DNA of 64,000 nt from Cryptomeria japonica (GCF_030272615.1 NC_081411.1:181310977-181374976); one strand, 5' to 3'. Positions 9,901-20,900 are shown, numbered from the stretch's first letter. The notes: generated by a model from the letters alone, not told the origin. Numbers and translations: made by a program.

Positions 9901-11779
9901 AAACTTTCCAAATTTTTGACTCTATCTTGAGATATCTTCAAAAATGGAGTCCAATTAAAATACATAATAAAATAGAAAAATAAATAAATTTTTAGGGTTA
10001 CAATAATAAAAGATTGAGAAATGCTTTTAATAACAACAAGGGCTAATGCTTTATTCTATATTATATTTTTCTAATATAGTTTAGGTTATTAAAATTATGT
10101 TGGATGACTCTAATCTTGATAGAGTATCATTCTCCTCTAAAATTAGTTTATCACATGTAGGTCAACTTCATTACATGAAAGGTAGTTTAAGTAAGAGTAT
10201 ATGTTTTACCATTTAATTTTTTGTATCATGTTTATTCTTAAGTTCCCTTTATTGAGTGTTGAGGAAGATTAGTTATTTGGTGCCATTATGTCATTATATA
10301 CACTACCTCTTAACTGATGATAGTTCTTCATGATTAGTCCTTATGTTGTTATACATAATTGATAAGTGTGGTTATCTTAAGTATGTATGGTTAGATACTC
10401 TAGCGTTGATTGACGATATGACTATAAAGAAAATTATAACTATAATTGACAATTCAAAGAATCAAGTTCAGATTGCATCTATTACAAATGATCAAAGGCA
10501 TGGTGATAGATAAATTTCACCATGATCATGTTAAATTTAATAGAGAAGTGGTCTAGACACCAAAAATTGATCACCTGTGTTTGGTCAATATACCCTTATT
10601 TCATCTAATTCCCAAAAATCTATACTAGTTAAATAATATCCTATTGTTTAATTAATATTATCCATTTTCCTCTAATTTTCCTAAGTTCTAACCCCAAGTA
10701 AATAATTACCTTTACTAATTTACCTCATCCTTAGCACCTTTCCTCCAGATAGTTAAATGAATAATTTTATTTATTTAATTTATCCCTTCACACATCACAT
10801 CATCCAACTCTCCAACTTGCATCCTAATCCTAATCCTAATCTTCGCCTAGTCCACTCCTTAATCATCTACAGACTTAAATTTTTATTAAGTGAAGTCAAT
10901 TTTTCCCATCCCATCAAGCACACGAGCTTCTTACACAGATACATGGGCTTGTTCCCTCAAGTACCCTATTTTTTAAATTTGAAATTCCTTTATTCCTCTC
11001 CTCCATTCCCCACCATAGATCCTCATCAATCAATCTCAACCAGTCATCTCTTCTCATCCAAAGACCTATATATCAAATATTTAATCATTTTTTCATCGAT
11101 CCTAGCCATTTTCCATTGGAGCATTGTTATATTTATGATTTTTGAGTGAACACACATAAAATTTATTATCATAGGACAAATCATTGCATCGAGGGGATAT
11201 CATAGTTCATTTCAGTTTGATTTTGTGTTGGTTTGGTCTCCTCTTGTCTAATTTTGATTGTTTCTTTTTTTATGTTTTTGGGTTGATTTTTTAGTTATTT
11301 TAATATATTTTGCAAGCACATTTTGCTAGACATGAGTGACAATGGAACTTCAGATTGTTGGAGACATTAGCACAATGAAATAGATTTTTGGACTAATAGC
11401 TTTTGCTCATAAATATATAGATGAAAGTCAAAGAATAGATATCAATCATAATTGATTAGTACGAAAAAATAAGACATGAAGTTTATGAAATAAGTCAAAT
11501 TAATCAACACTCTATACCTTTTGTTTATTTCTCCTTTAAATAAATAAAAAATATTAAATTTTATGATCAAAATAATTAATTTCTACTTAAATATCACTAA
11601 TATTATTAACTTAATATTCATGATTTAATTCATTTTTAATTACACCGAAGGCATGCCCTATTTAAAGTAATTGAGTTAACTCTGAAGATCAATGGTTTTC
11701 ATCTTCTAAAAATTGATGCAAGACGATTGAACTTGTCATGACCATTGATATTGAATTCACAAATTTAAATTAATCCTAT
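9901..11779. other. AT-rich intergenic sequence
   Basis: I see no supportable gene. The open frame at 10,757-11,149 is Pro, Ser, Leu and Ile rich with no recognisable domain, and it lies in CT-rich sequence with CCTAAT repeats, so I treat it as chance. Confidence 0.6.
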
Positions 11780-12768
11780 TTTCCTCGTCACTCAACATTC
11801 CTTTTTCCTCATTGGCCAGTTGGGATTGAGAAAGATTTTATTTGTAAGCAAAACAGAGTCTTTTTTCCTCACTGGGCAATTGGGATTGAGAAACATTTTT
11901 TTTGTAAGCAAAGCAGAGTATCAATTTTTAAAATAATATTATAATTTTGTGAGAGTATTTTATCAAAAAATAAATAAATAAATAAAAGTTTTCCTACTTG
12001 ATCTATATTGAATTCACAAATTACATTCTTTTTTCCTCATTGGCCAGTTGGGATTGAGAAGGATTTTTCTTGTAAGAAAAGTAGAGTATCCATTTGTAAA
12101 ATAATATTATAATTTTGTGAGAGTAAATATTAAAAAAAATATTTAAAAAATAAAAGTTTTTCCTCATTGGCCAATTGGGATTGAAAAAGTTTTTTGTTGT
12201 AAGCAAAGTAGAGTATCCATTCCTAAAAATATTTTTATAATTTTGTGAGAGTATTTTATGAAATAAATAAATAAAAGTTTTAGTAGTGGATGGATATTGA
12301 ATTCACAAATTTTAATTATTCTTATTTTCTTCGTCACTCAACATTCTTTTTTATTATAATTTTGTGAGAATGTTTTTTCAAAAATAAATAAATAAATTAA
12401 TTAAAGTTTTATTAGTGGATAGAGATTTAAGTGAAAAATAGAAATAAATCATAGTAAGTTATAATAGTTTGATTTTTATTGCTTTCATTCCATGTTTTTT
12501 CCCTCACAATTTACCATTTTATAAAACAAGATTAAACTTAATTATTCCTATTTTCCTTGTCACTCAACATTCTTTTTTCCTCATTGGCCAATTGGGATTG
12601 AGAAAGATTTTTTTTAAGAAAAGCAAAGTATCCATTTTTAAAATATTATCATAATTTTGTGAGAGAATTTTATAAATAAATAAATAAAAGTTTTACTAGT
12701 GGATTTATATTGAATTCACAAATTTTAATTAATCATATTTTCCTCATCACTCAACATTCTTCATTTGT
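11780..12768 (+). repeat. Irregular direct-repeat array before the Helitron-like genes
   Basis: A module with core TTTTTCCTCATTGGCCAGT followed by TGGGATTGAGAAAGA occurs five times, starting near 11,803, 11,861, 12,029, 12,157 and 12,575. Most copies continue into a GTAAGCAAAGCAGAGTATCC-like segment, an ATAATTTTGTGAGAGTATTT-like segment and AAATAAATAAAAG. A second module (TTGAATTCACAAATTTTAAT, then CGTCACTCAACATTC) recurs near 11,750, 12,297 and 12,709, with a partial copy near 12,550. Spacing is uneven, so units have been lost or gained. The array runs straight into the Rep-like frame at 12,769. Confidence 0.8.
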
Positions 12769-13531
12769 GGCAAATATTCCACCTGCACTTAGAGAGGTTG
12801 AAGAGGTGCGCTCTTTACTACAACTAAGGAAAGGACGACCAACTCCTACTCTAAATTGGCCACCCATTTACCCATCTCCCATAAATGAATACACCACTGA
12901 AGGATTGTTTGTAATGGCATTTCCCACTTTGTTTCCAAAAGGAAGCACCATATTCAAACATCAACGCATCAAAGAAGTTAAGTTACATGAATATGCTATG
13001 CATCTTCTATGATACCATGATAATAGATTTGGGCAACACCCATGATTTAGATACTTCATACTAAACATATTGATGTGTCATCAAAGTCAAGCCACATCCC
13101 CTATTTTTGTGCAAAGACAACTAGATGATTCTCTACCAACAATAATTTCTGATTTACGTCAAAGACTAAAGGACTTTCCTGATGACAAGCTTGTTGACCA
13201 ACTCATGCGGTTTACCTCATCAATTTGTGGCACACGCTCATTCTGGAACTAGCGTAGAGGAGAGCTCTCAGACTTAGTTATTCAGATTGGTTGCCCAGCA
13301 CTATTCTTCACGCTCAATGCAACAAATACAAAATGACCAGACTTGCATAGTATCATTCCATCCAATGCACCTACAAATCCATATGCAACTTCTAGATGGA
13401 GGATGCAAAATATAGTTCAAAACCCACACCTTACTGTAGTATACATGCACCACAGATTTACAACATTTTGTGAAGAAGTCTTGGAAAAACTCCTTGGTGC
13501 AAAAGAGTATTGGTATACGTATAATTCTTAA
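12769..13531 (+). pseudogene. Helitron-like Rep protein, N-terminal domain remnant
   Basis: Three adjacent frame pieces read through stops as the N-terminal Helitron-like region. LREVEEVRSLLQLRKGRPTP and FVMAFPTLFPKG come from 12,769-13,010. IFVQRQLDDSLPTIISDLRQ lies at about 13,090-13,160. CPALFFTLNATNTK*PDLH follows near 13,295-13,350 (a Trp codon has become TGA), then VVYMHHRFTTFCEEVLEKLLG at 13,435-13,495. The order matches Helitron-type proteins found in PIF1-helicase-annotated plant repeats. At least four stops or frame breaks make it non-functional. The protein would have carried the element-specific N-terminus of the replication initiator that nicks element DNA. Confidence 0.8.
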
Positions 13532-13557
13532 ACTATTGTAATCTTGTACTACAAAAC

Positions 13558-14231
13558 ATGATCCTTATATCACTCACTAAAAATTCCTTTCGCGGGTATG
13601 AGTGGCAACATAGAGGATCTGCACATATCCATGGTTTCATTTGGCTCCATGAAGCACTTGACTTTGAAAAATTACAATGGAATAACATTCAATTAGTACA
13701 AAATGCACTTGACTACATTGATAGATATGTCTCTGCATGGAACCCAAAAACCATTGAATTAAGAAACATAATGATTCATAGATCTCCTATTGATGATCCT
13801 TGCTTGATGGACACAAGAATGATAATGACAACAGACCCTTCCACTGACTACAATGAATTGGCAAACCGTGTATAATGCACACAAAGTGCACCCTACAAAC
13901 TTGTCTCAAGAAAAAGGGGACATCTCTTGTTTGTCGTTATAAAGCCCCTTGGAGCATGCAAGAGAAATTAATCCTCTCCAATGATGATAATGGCCAACCT
14001 AAACATAATCGTGCAAGAAATGATGACCGCTTGAATCTTCACAACCCATCTATACTCTCTATTTGGAGGGCCAAGGTAGATTGCCAACTTGTTCTCTCAA
14101 TAAATGCAGTTCTAAAATATGTCGCAAAATATGCAGCAAAAGCTGAACATAAATCTGAAACATACCATGCTATGCTATCTCGCATTTCAACCAATTTTGA
14201 GCCTAAAAAACTTGCCTTAATTACCTTTTGA
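13558..14231 (+). pseudogene. Helitron-like Rep endonuclease domain (HUH and Tyr motifs)
   Basis: The frame at 13,558-13,875 holds EWQHRGSAHIHGFIWL. The His pair HIH at 13,624-13,632 is the metal-binding HUH motif of rolling-circle initiators. After a one-base frame change the second frame (13,875-14,231) carries YVAKYAAK at 14,118-14,141, with two Tyr four residues apart and following Lys, the expected catalytic motif for strand cleavage and joining. The residues between, such as DPCLMDTRMIMTTDP and RARNDDRLNLHNPSILSIWR, also fit the family. The HUH pair and both Tyr survive although the frame is broken at about 13,873 and after 14,231. Flanking frames of the same protein make chance very unlikely. 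Confidence 0.88.
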
Positions 14232-14786
14232 AAAATGCTTACCGATACTCTTGTAGATCGAGACATTGGTGCTCAAGAGACTTGCCACCTTCTGTTAAAA
14301 TTACCACTCTCCATATGTAGCAGGACATTTATTTCTTTAAATATAAACTGAAAAAACTTTCAACGTGTTTCAATCTCACCCACATCCACAACCACGTCCC
14401 CAAGTTATATAAATGCTTATATGGCACAACCTACACATCTAGAAACATTGTCACTTATTCAAGTCACTCAAAAGTGGACCTTCAAAGCATCTTGCAAGCA
14501 CAACCAATGGAAAGAACGATCCACACTAGCTATTGTTCGAGTATCTCCATGATTCAGAAGCATCCCAACAAAAGATGACAAAACTTTCCAAGCATTCTAT
14601 TAGACTAAACTACTACTATACCATCCATTTTGCAACATTCTGAATGATATTGGTACATCAGATGACCAAGTTATGGAAAAATGGTCAACTTTCTCTTGCT
14701 ACTACCAACCATGGCATGTGTGATGCACACCTCTGCAACCAGATGAAGAAACTAATACTGGAAGTCCACCTATTCAAGAGGACCCC
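14232..14786 (+). pseudogene. Helitron-like linker between Rep and helicase, heavily decayed
   Basis: About 555 bases lie between the Rep and helicase parts. Short pieces still read as Helitron linker, for example DIGAQETCHLLLKLPL near 14,262-14,310 and LNDIGTSDDQVMEKWSTF near 14,638-14,692, but stops and shifts break it every 50-150 bases. Nothing else is visible here. Confidence 0.65.
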
Positions 14787-16331
14787 ATGCAACAATATAT
14801 ACCTCATGAATGGAAAATATTATCAAGTCTATATTCAGGCCTCCCTATGCATATTGATGAAATTGACATGCTTGGTCAATGTGGAATTGACCTCAACCAT
14901 GATTGGGGAGAGGCTCATGTAAATCTGCAAGAAGAAATAATAGCTACTACTTTCATAGACTCAAATCGGCCAACATTTCAAGCTCCCTATGATCTCAATC
15001 AAAACACCCAACTTCACCTGTCTATTGAGAAAAAAAAAGCATATGATATAGTTGTTTCACACCTACAAGCCACTACTTTGCAACCACCACTTAAGATAAT
15101 TGTTCAAGGAACATCTGGAACTGGAAAGTCTCACTTGATTAAAATCATCAAGATTGCATTGATGAGCACAACACCAATTGGCCAATCACCACTACTACTT
15201 CTTGCACCAATAGGTATCATAGCATTCAACATATAAGCACCGACAATTCATTATGCCTTGAGAATACCAATAATAGAAATGGCCCCCTTACAAGGACAAA
15301 CACTAGCAACACTGCAAGAGAGTATGTACTTCATTCAATACATTCTAATAGATGAAATGAGTTTCATTGGCCCAAAGCTACTACAACAAATTGACAGCAG
15401 ATTGCATGAAGCATTCCCAAGCCAAAATCATATCCCATTTGGAGGATGATCAATCATGCTATTCGGTGACTTAGGGCTGCTACCACTAGTCAAAGATATC
15501 CCTATGTATGCTTCAACTTCTTATGGGGGAATATTGTGGCGCTCTTTCACAACAATTATAACTTTGAACAAAATATTTTGTCAAATTGGAGAGGATCCAA
15601 CACAAATTAGTTTTCCTGCCCTTCTCTCAAATTTACGCAATGTAGAGCCTACAATTGCATATTGGCAACCTCTAATGTCATGATCAAGCTCCTCACTCAC
15701 AACTAAAGAGAAATCTCATTGCTCATCCTCCACACATCTATTTTCAATGAATGAAATGGTGTCTTCACATAATAAACGTATGTTGTTATCTTCAGCAATG
15801 CTAGTAGCATTATCCATAGCAGAGCAACATAGGGGATCAACATGCTCAAATCCAGAAGAAGAACAACTTGAATCTAACATACTCCTATGTATTGGCCAAA
15901 CTGTTATGTTATGTTCACATTTGTGGGTGGAAACAAGGCTTGTAAATGATGTACTTGGAAAAGTCAAAGCAATTGTATATAGACATGAAGAAAGACCACC
16001 TCAACTTCCATTATTTGTTGTTGTTCACTTCAAAAATTATAGAGGACCAATTGATGTGGGATCACAATAAACCAAAAAATGTTCCTATAAACCCTATGAG
16101 TCATCGTGTTCGATGTCAAATACCACTAAAAATGGCATGGGCATTAACTATACATAAATCATAGGGGCTCACACTCCAACAAGAAACAATTGACATCAAC
16201 AACATTGATCGTCAAGGATTGACATTTACAGCTATCTCAAGAGTTCGTGAACTTGCAAGCCTCCGCATACACGCCACCTTCACATTCGAAAGATATTCAC
16301 ACAAGCAAACCAACTCATATGTTGCTCATCG
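14787..16331 (+). pseudogene. PIF1-like DNA helicase of the Helitron-like unit
   Basis: This is a superfamily 1B helicase in pieces, and the motif order is that of PIF1. Walker A is GTSGTGKS at 15,108-15,131. Walker B is ILIDEMSFIG at 15,342-15,371. Motif III reads LFGDLGLLPLVKD (about 15,459-15,497), where the family has GDxxQLPPV, so its Gln and one Pro are lost. Motif V is WALTIHKS*GLT at about 16,138-16,173, with the conserved Gln turned into TAG. Motif VI is ISRVRELASLRI at about 16,234-16,269. Stops at about 15,235, 15,447, 15,681 and 16,162 and frame changes near 16,070 inactivate it. In Helitrons this domain follows Rep in one polypeptide and unwinds the displaced strand; the order here is the same. 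Confidence 0.9.
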
Positions 16332-16340
16332 AAAACAAGT

Positions 16341-16770
16341 TAAAAGATCTCCAGGTTTGTTCACTCAAGCACTTGTTTTCATAATCTACAATATTCAAAT
16401 TCTACTTATCTCTTTTCCATACTCTACAGGTACAAATTCTACAAAAGGATAATTGAACACTTATTCGTAATACTATTTAATTATTACTACAAGTGAAAAG
16501 ATCTCCAAGTTTGTTCAATAAATCACTTGTTTTTGTATTTTTATAATGTATACATTAAATCTAGACTTTTTCAACTTACAAACAATTCAACAAATAGTTC
16601 CTTTAAAAAAATATTGATTACTAAATCTACAAATATTCAATAATCAATGTTAAACAATCAAGCATGTAACAAAAGTTGTACAATTTTTTACTTTGTAATT
16701 ATATCTTGTTTTCATACTCTATAGGTACAAATTTTACAATACGATAATTTCCCTTATTCGCAACACCATT
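16341..16770 (+). repeat. Duplicated blocks downstream of the helicase
   Basis: Two modules alternate. AAAAGATCTCCAGGTTTGTTC at 16,341 recurs near 16,496 with few changes. CATACTCTACAGGTACAAATTCTACAA near 16,419 recurs near 16,716, written here only by its start. The arrangement is a decayed duplication of the 3' flank. No coding frame is visible. Confidence 0.7.
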
Positions 16771-16910
16771 GTATTATTAGTTACTTCCAATTCAAAAGAG
16801 TTTGCAAAAATAATTTGTACAAAAAAAGAAACATTACTTGTTAATTGCATATATTGTTCAAGGTCCAAAACTAACTTAAATATAATATCAAAGATATCCT
16901 CGGCGTACCC

Positions 16911-16936
16911 ATTGCACACTAAAGTGCAATTGCTAG
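16911..16936 (+). mobile_element. Candidate Helitron 3' terminus: hairpin then CTAG
   Basis: ATTGCAC (16,911-16,917) and GTGCAAT (16,924-16,930) form a perfect 7-bp stem with a 6-base loop. CTAG follows at 16,933-16,936 and the next base is T. A short hairpin just before CTRR, inserted ahead of a T, is the known Helitron 3' end signature. It lies about 600 bases after the helicase, on the same strand. The signal is short, so chance remains possible. I could not find the 5' TC end with confidence. Confidence 0.55.
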
Positions 16937-17505
16937 TTATTGATAACAAGAAGATTTAGGTTCTGAACCCTATGCTAAGAAGCATCCTTATCTCCAATGC
17001 GACAATGGAGAAAATGACAGGATTGGTAGGGAATAAAATGTGCATATTTTACGGGTCCGCCAAGGCCTAAGTCACATAGGAGCGAAATTATCCCTCATGA
17101 GTACTAGGTTTAGATTGTTTTGTCATTTTCCTCCAGGCTAATGCGGAACTTGAATGTTAAAATACGTTATTTAATTAACATCCATTTTCTTCTTTATTTA
17201 ATAATGCTCTGTAATTCTGCTATATACAATTTCCAGTAGAACATGTTATCTCGTTGGCTGAATTTTAATTTGAGGGAAACAACAGTTTAGTATGGAGCTC
17301 GTTTTTAACTGAAATATAATCTTCTTATATTAAGAAAACAATTCAATTAAGGAAAAAAATAAAACACTAGTAGTGCAAAACAAAGCATACCGTTATACAA
17401 GTGCATGGTCATTTTTATATTAAATTATTTATTTATTTAAGTGAAGCAAATAATACAATGCATTGTCCGAGTAATCTATACCAGCGCTTCCCTATGGAAC
17501 ATCCA
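16937..17505. other. Intergenic sequence downstream of the PLR-like pseudogene
   Basis: I see no coding frame or repeat. It probably contains the former 3' UTR of the minus-strand pseudogene that ends at 17,506. Confidence 0.5.
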
Positions 17506-18462
17506 CTATACAAAGGATGCAATTTTTGTTTCTGATGGGTTTACCTTGCAGATGTCAAGAAACTCATCAACACTCGTAAACTTATATTCTGGATAAAGTT
17601 GAGTAGCCTCCAGATCTTCAGTTGCCCTATGAATGGTCAACAAAATAAGCAGCATAAGAATTGGCAGAAATGAACGTGTATGGAATCCCTGCCTCTCTTC
17701 AGTTACCCTATGAATGGTCTTCTTAATATCATTTATTCTCTCAAAGGCAGGCAACGTCTTGATTCTGTCCACTTCATTGCCAAATTCTGATGGCAGGAAC
17801 CTCTGTTTGAAACAAGACAAGACATAAAATGTAATGAATGCACCAATAAATGGGTCGTGTTGCTAAGTGCAAAATAATATAAATTATAAGTTATTGACCA
17901 ATCGAAGTGACTAAATTTTTTTTTGGGTCTGCCGCATAAAATGCAGATCACTTTTTCTGTTATTATATTTTTCACTACTCTGATTGTAAACAGTAGGTGC
18001 GTTATTGCTCAACAGTTGGCTATGTGAGACAAAAATTCAGAAGCCATTTATACCTTTATATTTCCTGCTGCCTTGATAGCCTTTAAAATATTGAGCTGAT
18101 ATAAATGTTGGGGAATGGCCACTGCAGATATTACTATATCCACTTGCTTGATTTAATTGGTAAGGCTGTTATGATCATCTAAAGATCTCTGCTCCCATCA
18201 ACGAAAGTGATAAATGAATCCTTCTAGTTAAAGGACATAACATCAAAACCAATATGAATATGCTTTTGTCATTTGAATCACTGACCTGAAGAATGGTAAT
18301 ACCATCGTCTCTATATTGTTGGAGTAATTGTCACTTGAAGGAATGAGGATCTGCAGTGGAAGGACTCACAAAAGCAAATATTGGGTAGCCAAGTGAGACA
18401 CCGGCTTTCGCCATGCATTTGCCAATGTACCCAGTTGCTCCAATTATCAATATCCTATTCAT
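17506..18462 (-). pseudogene. PLR/PCBER/isoflavone-reductase-like pseudogene
   Basis: This is a relic of the NADPH-dependent PIP reductase family (pinoresinol-lariciresinol, phenylcoumaran benzylic ether and isoflavone reductases), cytosolic enzymes of lignan and phenylpropanoid metabolism. Exon 1 (18,286-18,462) starts MNRILIIGATGYIGK, the dinucleotide-binding GxTGxIG motif. Exon 2 (18,054-18,188) holds QVDIVISAVAIPQHL. Exon 3 starts at 17,802 with RFLPSEFGNEVDRI, the family hallmark. Both introns (18,189-18,285 and 17,803-18,053) have GT and AG ends and keep phase. Exon 1 has a TGA after 43 codons and exon 2 a TAA after 11. Exon 3 lacks roughly 130 residues of the substrate domain compared with the ~310-residue family, yet keeps the C-terminal YPEYKFTSVDEFL. 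The retained introns show it is not a retrocopy. The exact enzyme cannot be told. Confidence 0.92.
17615..17719 (-). repeat. 24-bp direct repeat in pseudogene exon 3
   Basis: TCTTCAGTTGCCCTATGAAT and four further bases at 17,615-17,638 recur at 17,696-17,719 with one mismatch. The 81-base spacing is 27 codons, so the protein reads TIHRxTE twice. The second copy in reading order sits where the ~130 missing residues should begin. Confidence 0.85.
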
Positions 18463-18655
18463 CTTGGCAGCCTCCCCTTCAATAGATTTAATTCACTGCA
18501 AAGCATAACTGATTGAATACTTACAATGAAAATTCAAGACAGTCTAAACAAACACAGCTAGTTATCTCTATCTCTTCATGAAACAAAAGTATAATCAGTT
18601 TCTTATGAACACCTTGCTGAGCTCTTGACTTGAATCTTTGGTTGTATAAAGGAGA

Positions 18656-18663
18656 TATTTATA
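18656..18663 (-). promoter_or_regulatory. Candidate TATA box of the PLR-like pseudogene
   Basis: On the minus strand CTATAAATA lies about 195 bases before the ATG at 18,462. That spacing would give a leader of about 160 bases, which is plausible for a plant gene. In AT-rich sequence this motif alone is weak evidence. Confidence 0.4.
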
Positions 18664-18860
18664 GTAGGGAATTGAGAATGAATATAAAGAATCAACGTGA
18701 TTATTTGATGAATGTTTGACACTATCTCTGATTTTTTCAAGTTTAACTACAAGTTGATTAGTTTCTTTGTTTAGAGCTCGACTGATAATTTAATCTAGGC
18801 GTTTTGGGTCCCACAAGTGTTTTTTTATACGCACCAGTAATCGAATACGGTAGACAGTCA

Positions 18861-19189
18861 TTTTTTTAAATTGAAGTAATGCAAAACTATTACAAAAGAG
18901 AAGACAGTCAAAAGATTGTCAAGAAAATATCATAACAGTTCTTATTAATCAGCCAAATAACATCAGATTGCAGCCAATAAAAACAGTCAATATATAAGAC
19001 ACATAGCCCTTACAACAGCTAATACATAAGGTAGAACAACTCCAGATTGTAGCAAAAACGTAAGGCACTCAACCATTACAAACACTCAGAACATGAGACA
19101 GAACAAAACCAGAATTGCAGCCATGATTGCAGTCATAAACTAATACCTAGGGTAACAATACTAATCTTTAAAAGGGCTCCTTAGGTCCT
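18861..19189 (-). mobile_element. LINE 3' UTR and A-tail
   Basis: Seven T at 18,861-18,867 are a minus-strand A-tail. The sequence just before it on that strand (CTTTTGTAATAGTTTTGCAT, then TACTTCAATT) resembles the ends of plant L1-type LINEs. No frame is present. A matching target duplication at the 5' end was not found. Confidence 0.6.
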
Positions 19190-20000
19190 GTGTGATAATG
19201 ACCTTCCTTGTGTTGAGCAGGTGTTAACCTGAACCTTAATTTTTTGAATTTGGAAGTCGACTTGTCAGTTCTTCTCTGCTTTTGCTTGTAGTTAAGAAAA
19301 AATTGATGTCAGAAAAAAAAAATGTTTGAGAAAAGTTTTAGATATGCACCTTCTTGATGAGCATTTGAGTTATTAAATATAGCTTTACATCTGAATCTCC
19401 AAATATGAAACACAATAACATGCCTGACACCATCGGCAATATTATCACCATGTAACCCCACACCAAGAAGAGCTTCTTTCCAAGTCAAGTTTAAAAACTG
19501 AATTCCATTGTTTTAATAAATTGATATTCCCAAAAGATATGCTTTATACTTTCATTCCTTAGACAGAATGGACAATTAGCTGATTGAACCATTTTACATC
19601 TCAGTTTGTCCCCAACAGGAAGCTTGCAATGTAGAATTCTCCAAGTAGTTAATTGAGCATCTGCATTGGCCTTTGATCTCCAAATCTGAGCAGATAATTT
19701 TGATCAAAAGTTTTCTTTGAATTTACAATTTCATTTAGCATTCAAACGAAATCTTAATCAAAAGTTTTCTTTGAATTTACAATTTCATTTAGCATTCAAA
19801 TGAAATCTTAAAGGCAGCCTTGGAAGTAACTGTAAGTAAACTTATTTTTAGAGGAAAAAATAAAAAAGGATGTGATGACATCCAAATCTAGTCTTTATAA
19901 AAGTTACAATGAATCAAAGTACAAAGTTTCATTGAAAGCTTCAATGAAACCAAAGATATCACAAAAAACAGAAAATCTGTGTACTTGTTGTTGAGATTGA
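19190..20000 (-). pseudogene. LINE ORF2 C-terminal zf-RVT region
   Basis: Across several frames the minus strand reads TTWRILHCKLPVGDKLRCK and CPFCLRNESIKHIFW (about 19,550-19,690), the reverse-transcriptase zinc-binding domain (zf-RVT) at the C-terminus of plant L1 ORF2. A 54-base tandem duplication interrupts it at 19,703-19,810. The last readable part (KLRFRLTPAQHKEGHYH, about 19,200-19,250) ends before the 3' UTR. Stops and shifts are frequent. Confidence 0.72.
19703..19810. repeat. 54-bp tandem duplication in the LINE
   Basis: A 54-base unit beginning ATCAAAAGTTTTCTTTGAAT at 19,703 is repeated directly at 19,757-19,810 with at most a mismatch or two. It adds 18 codons, so it does not itself shift the frame. 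Confidence 0.9.
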
Positions 20001-20321
20001 ATCAATCTTTAATAGCTTGCCATGACAACCAACTCATGGTTTGAAAGTCCCAAATATCTTCGACATTACACACTTTTTTTAAAGAGGGCATAGGAGTTTT
20101 TTTGGATAACTCAATGCAAGAGGTTGATCATGGTAAAGAATGTGCTTATTCTACCGAATAGATGAGGTGGAAAAACTAAAACCATGTTGAAGAGAATTCT
20201 CTCTCCATTTTAGAAGATATTAGATATGTTTCCAAGCCTTCCAAATAGACTGGAGTGGAGAAGAAGCCTTAATCGAAAAGAAAGAAGCATGAAATTTTTT
20301 ATCAAGTTAACTCACATGCTG

Positions 20322-20900
20322 TCATTTACCCTTGATAGTAGCAAGACTAATACCATTGTGTATAAGAATCTTCCATGGTTCATCCGCATGAACAACATGG
20401 ATAATCAATTTAGTTGCTAGACAAAACCCTTGTGTCCTTGGATCTATAAGACCCAAGCCACCTTTACTTTTAGGCTGGATATAATGTGTCCAAGATGTGG
20501 ATATGAAGCCTCTATTACAATCGCATTTGGCCCAAAGAAATTGACCAACCATTTTGACTAAATCCTCGTACCCCTTTTTTGAGGGCATCCAACATGAAGA
20601 ATAGTATATATGAGTTGCAAGAAGAATAGTATATATGAGTTTCAAGAAGAATTTCATTAACTACTTGAATCTTGCCAGCCAAGGATAAAAATTTATTTCC
20701 CCAATTGAAAAGCTTGTTTCGAACTTTACTAAGGTACCAATTCCACATATCTGTGAGAGGCACCCCAATGCCAAATGGTATACCAAGGTACTTCATAATT
20801 TCCTAATGCTTGATATGTTTACATTCCCTTGGGATCCAAGGAGGAATAGGGCCATCACTGACCATCGAGAATTTTGTTTTGTTGTGCACAAGTTTGGACC
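20322..20900 (-). pseudogene. LINE reverse transcriptase thumb and connection region
   Basis: The frame at 20,515-20,796 reads MKYLGIPFGIGVPLTDMW, then NKLFNWGNKFLSLAGKIQVV, the well conserved segment after the LINE RT active site. The frame at 20,322-20,577 continues with VGQFLWAKCD and KSKGGLGLIDPRTQGFCLA. A short direct duplication at about 20,596-20,648 (AGAATAGTATATATGAGTT, about 26-27 bases) lies at the join of the two frames and is a likely cause of the break. Confidence 0.85.

Noticed and set aside
10757-11149. 130-codon frame rich in Pro, Ser, Leu and Ile
   Set aside because: It comes from CT-rich low-complexity sequence, with no domain and no gene context.
12469-13012. Frames starting inside the repeat array
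   Set aside because: Only the part from 12,769 matches the Helitron-like N-terminus; the array part is repeat translation.
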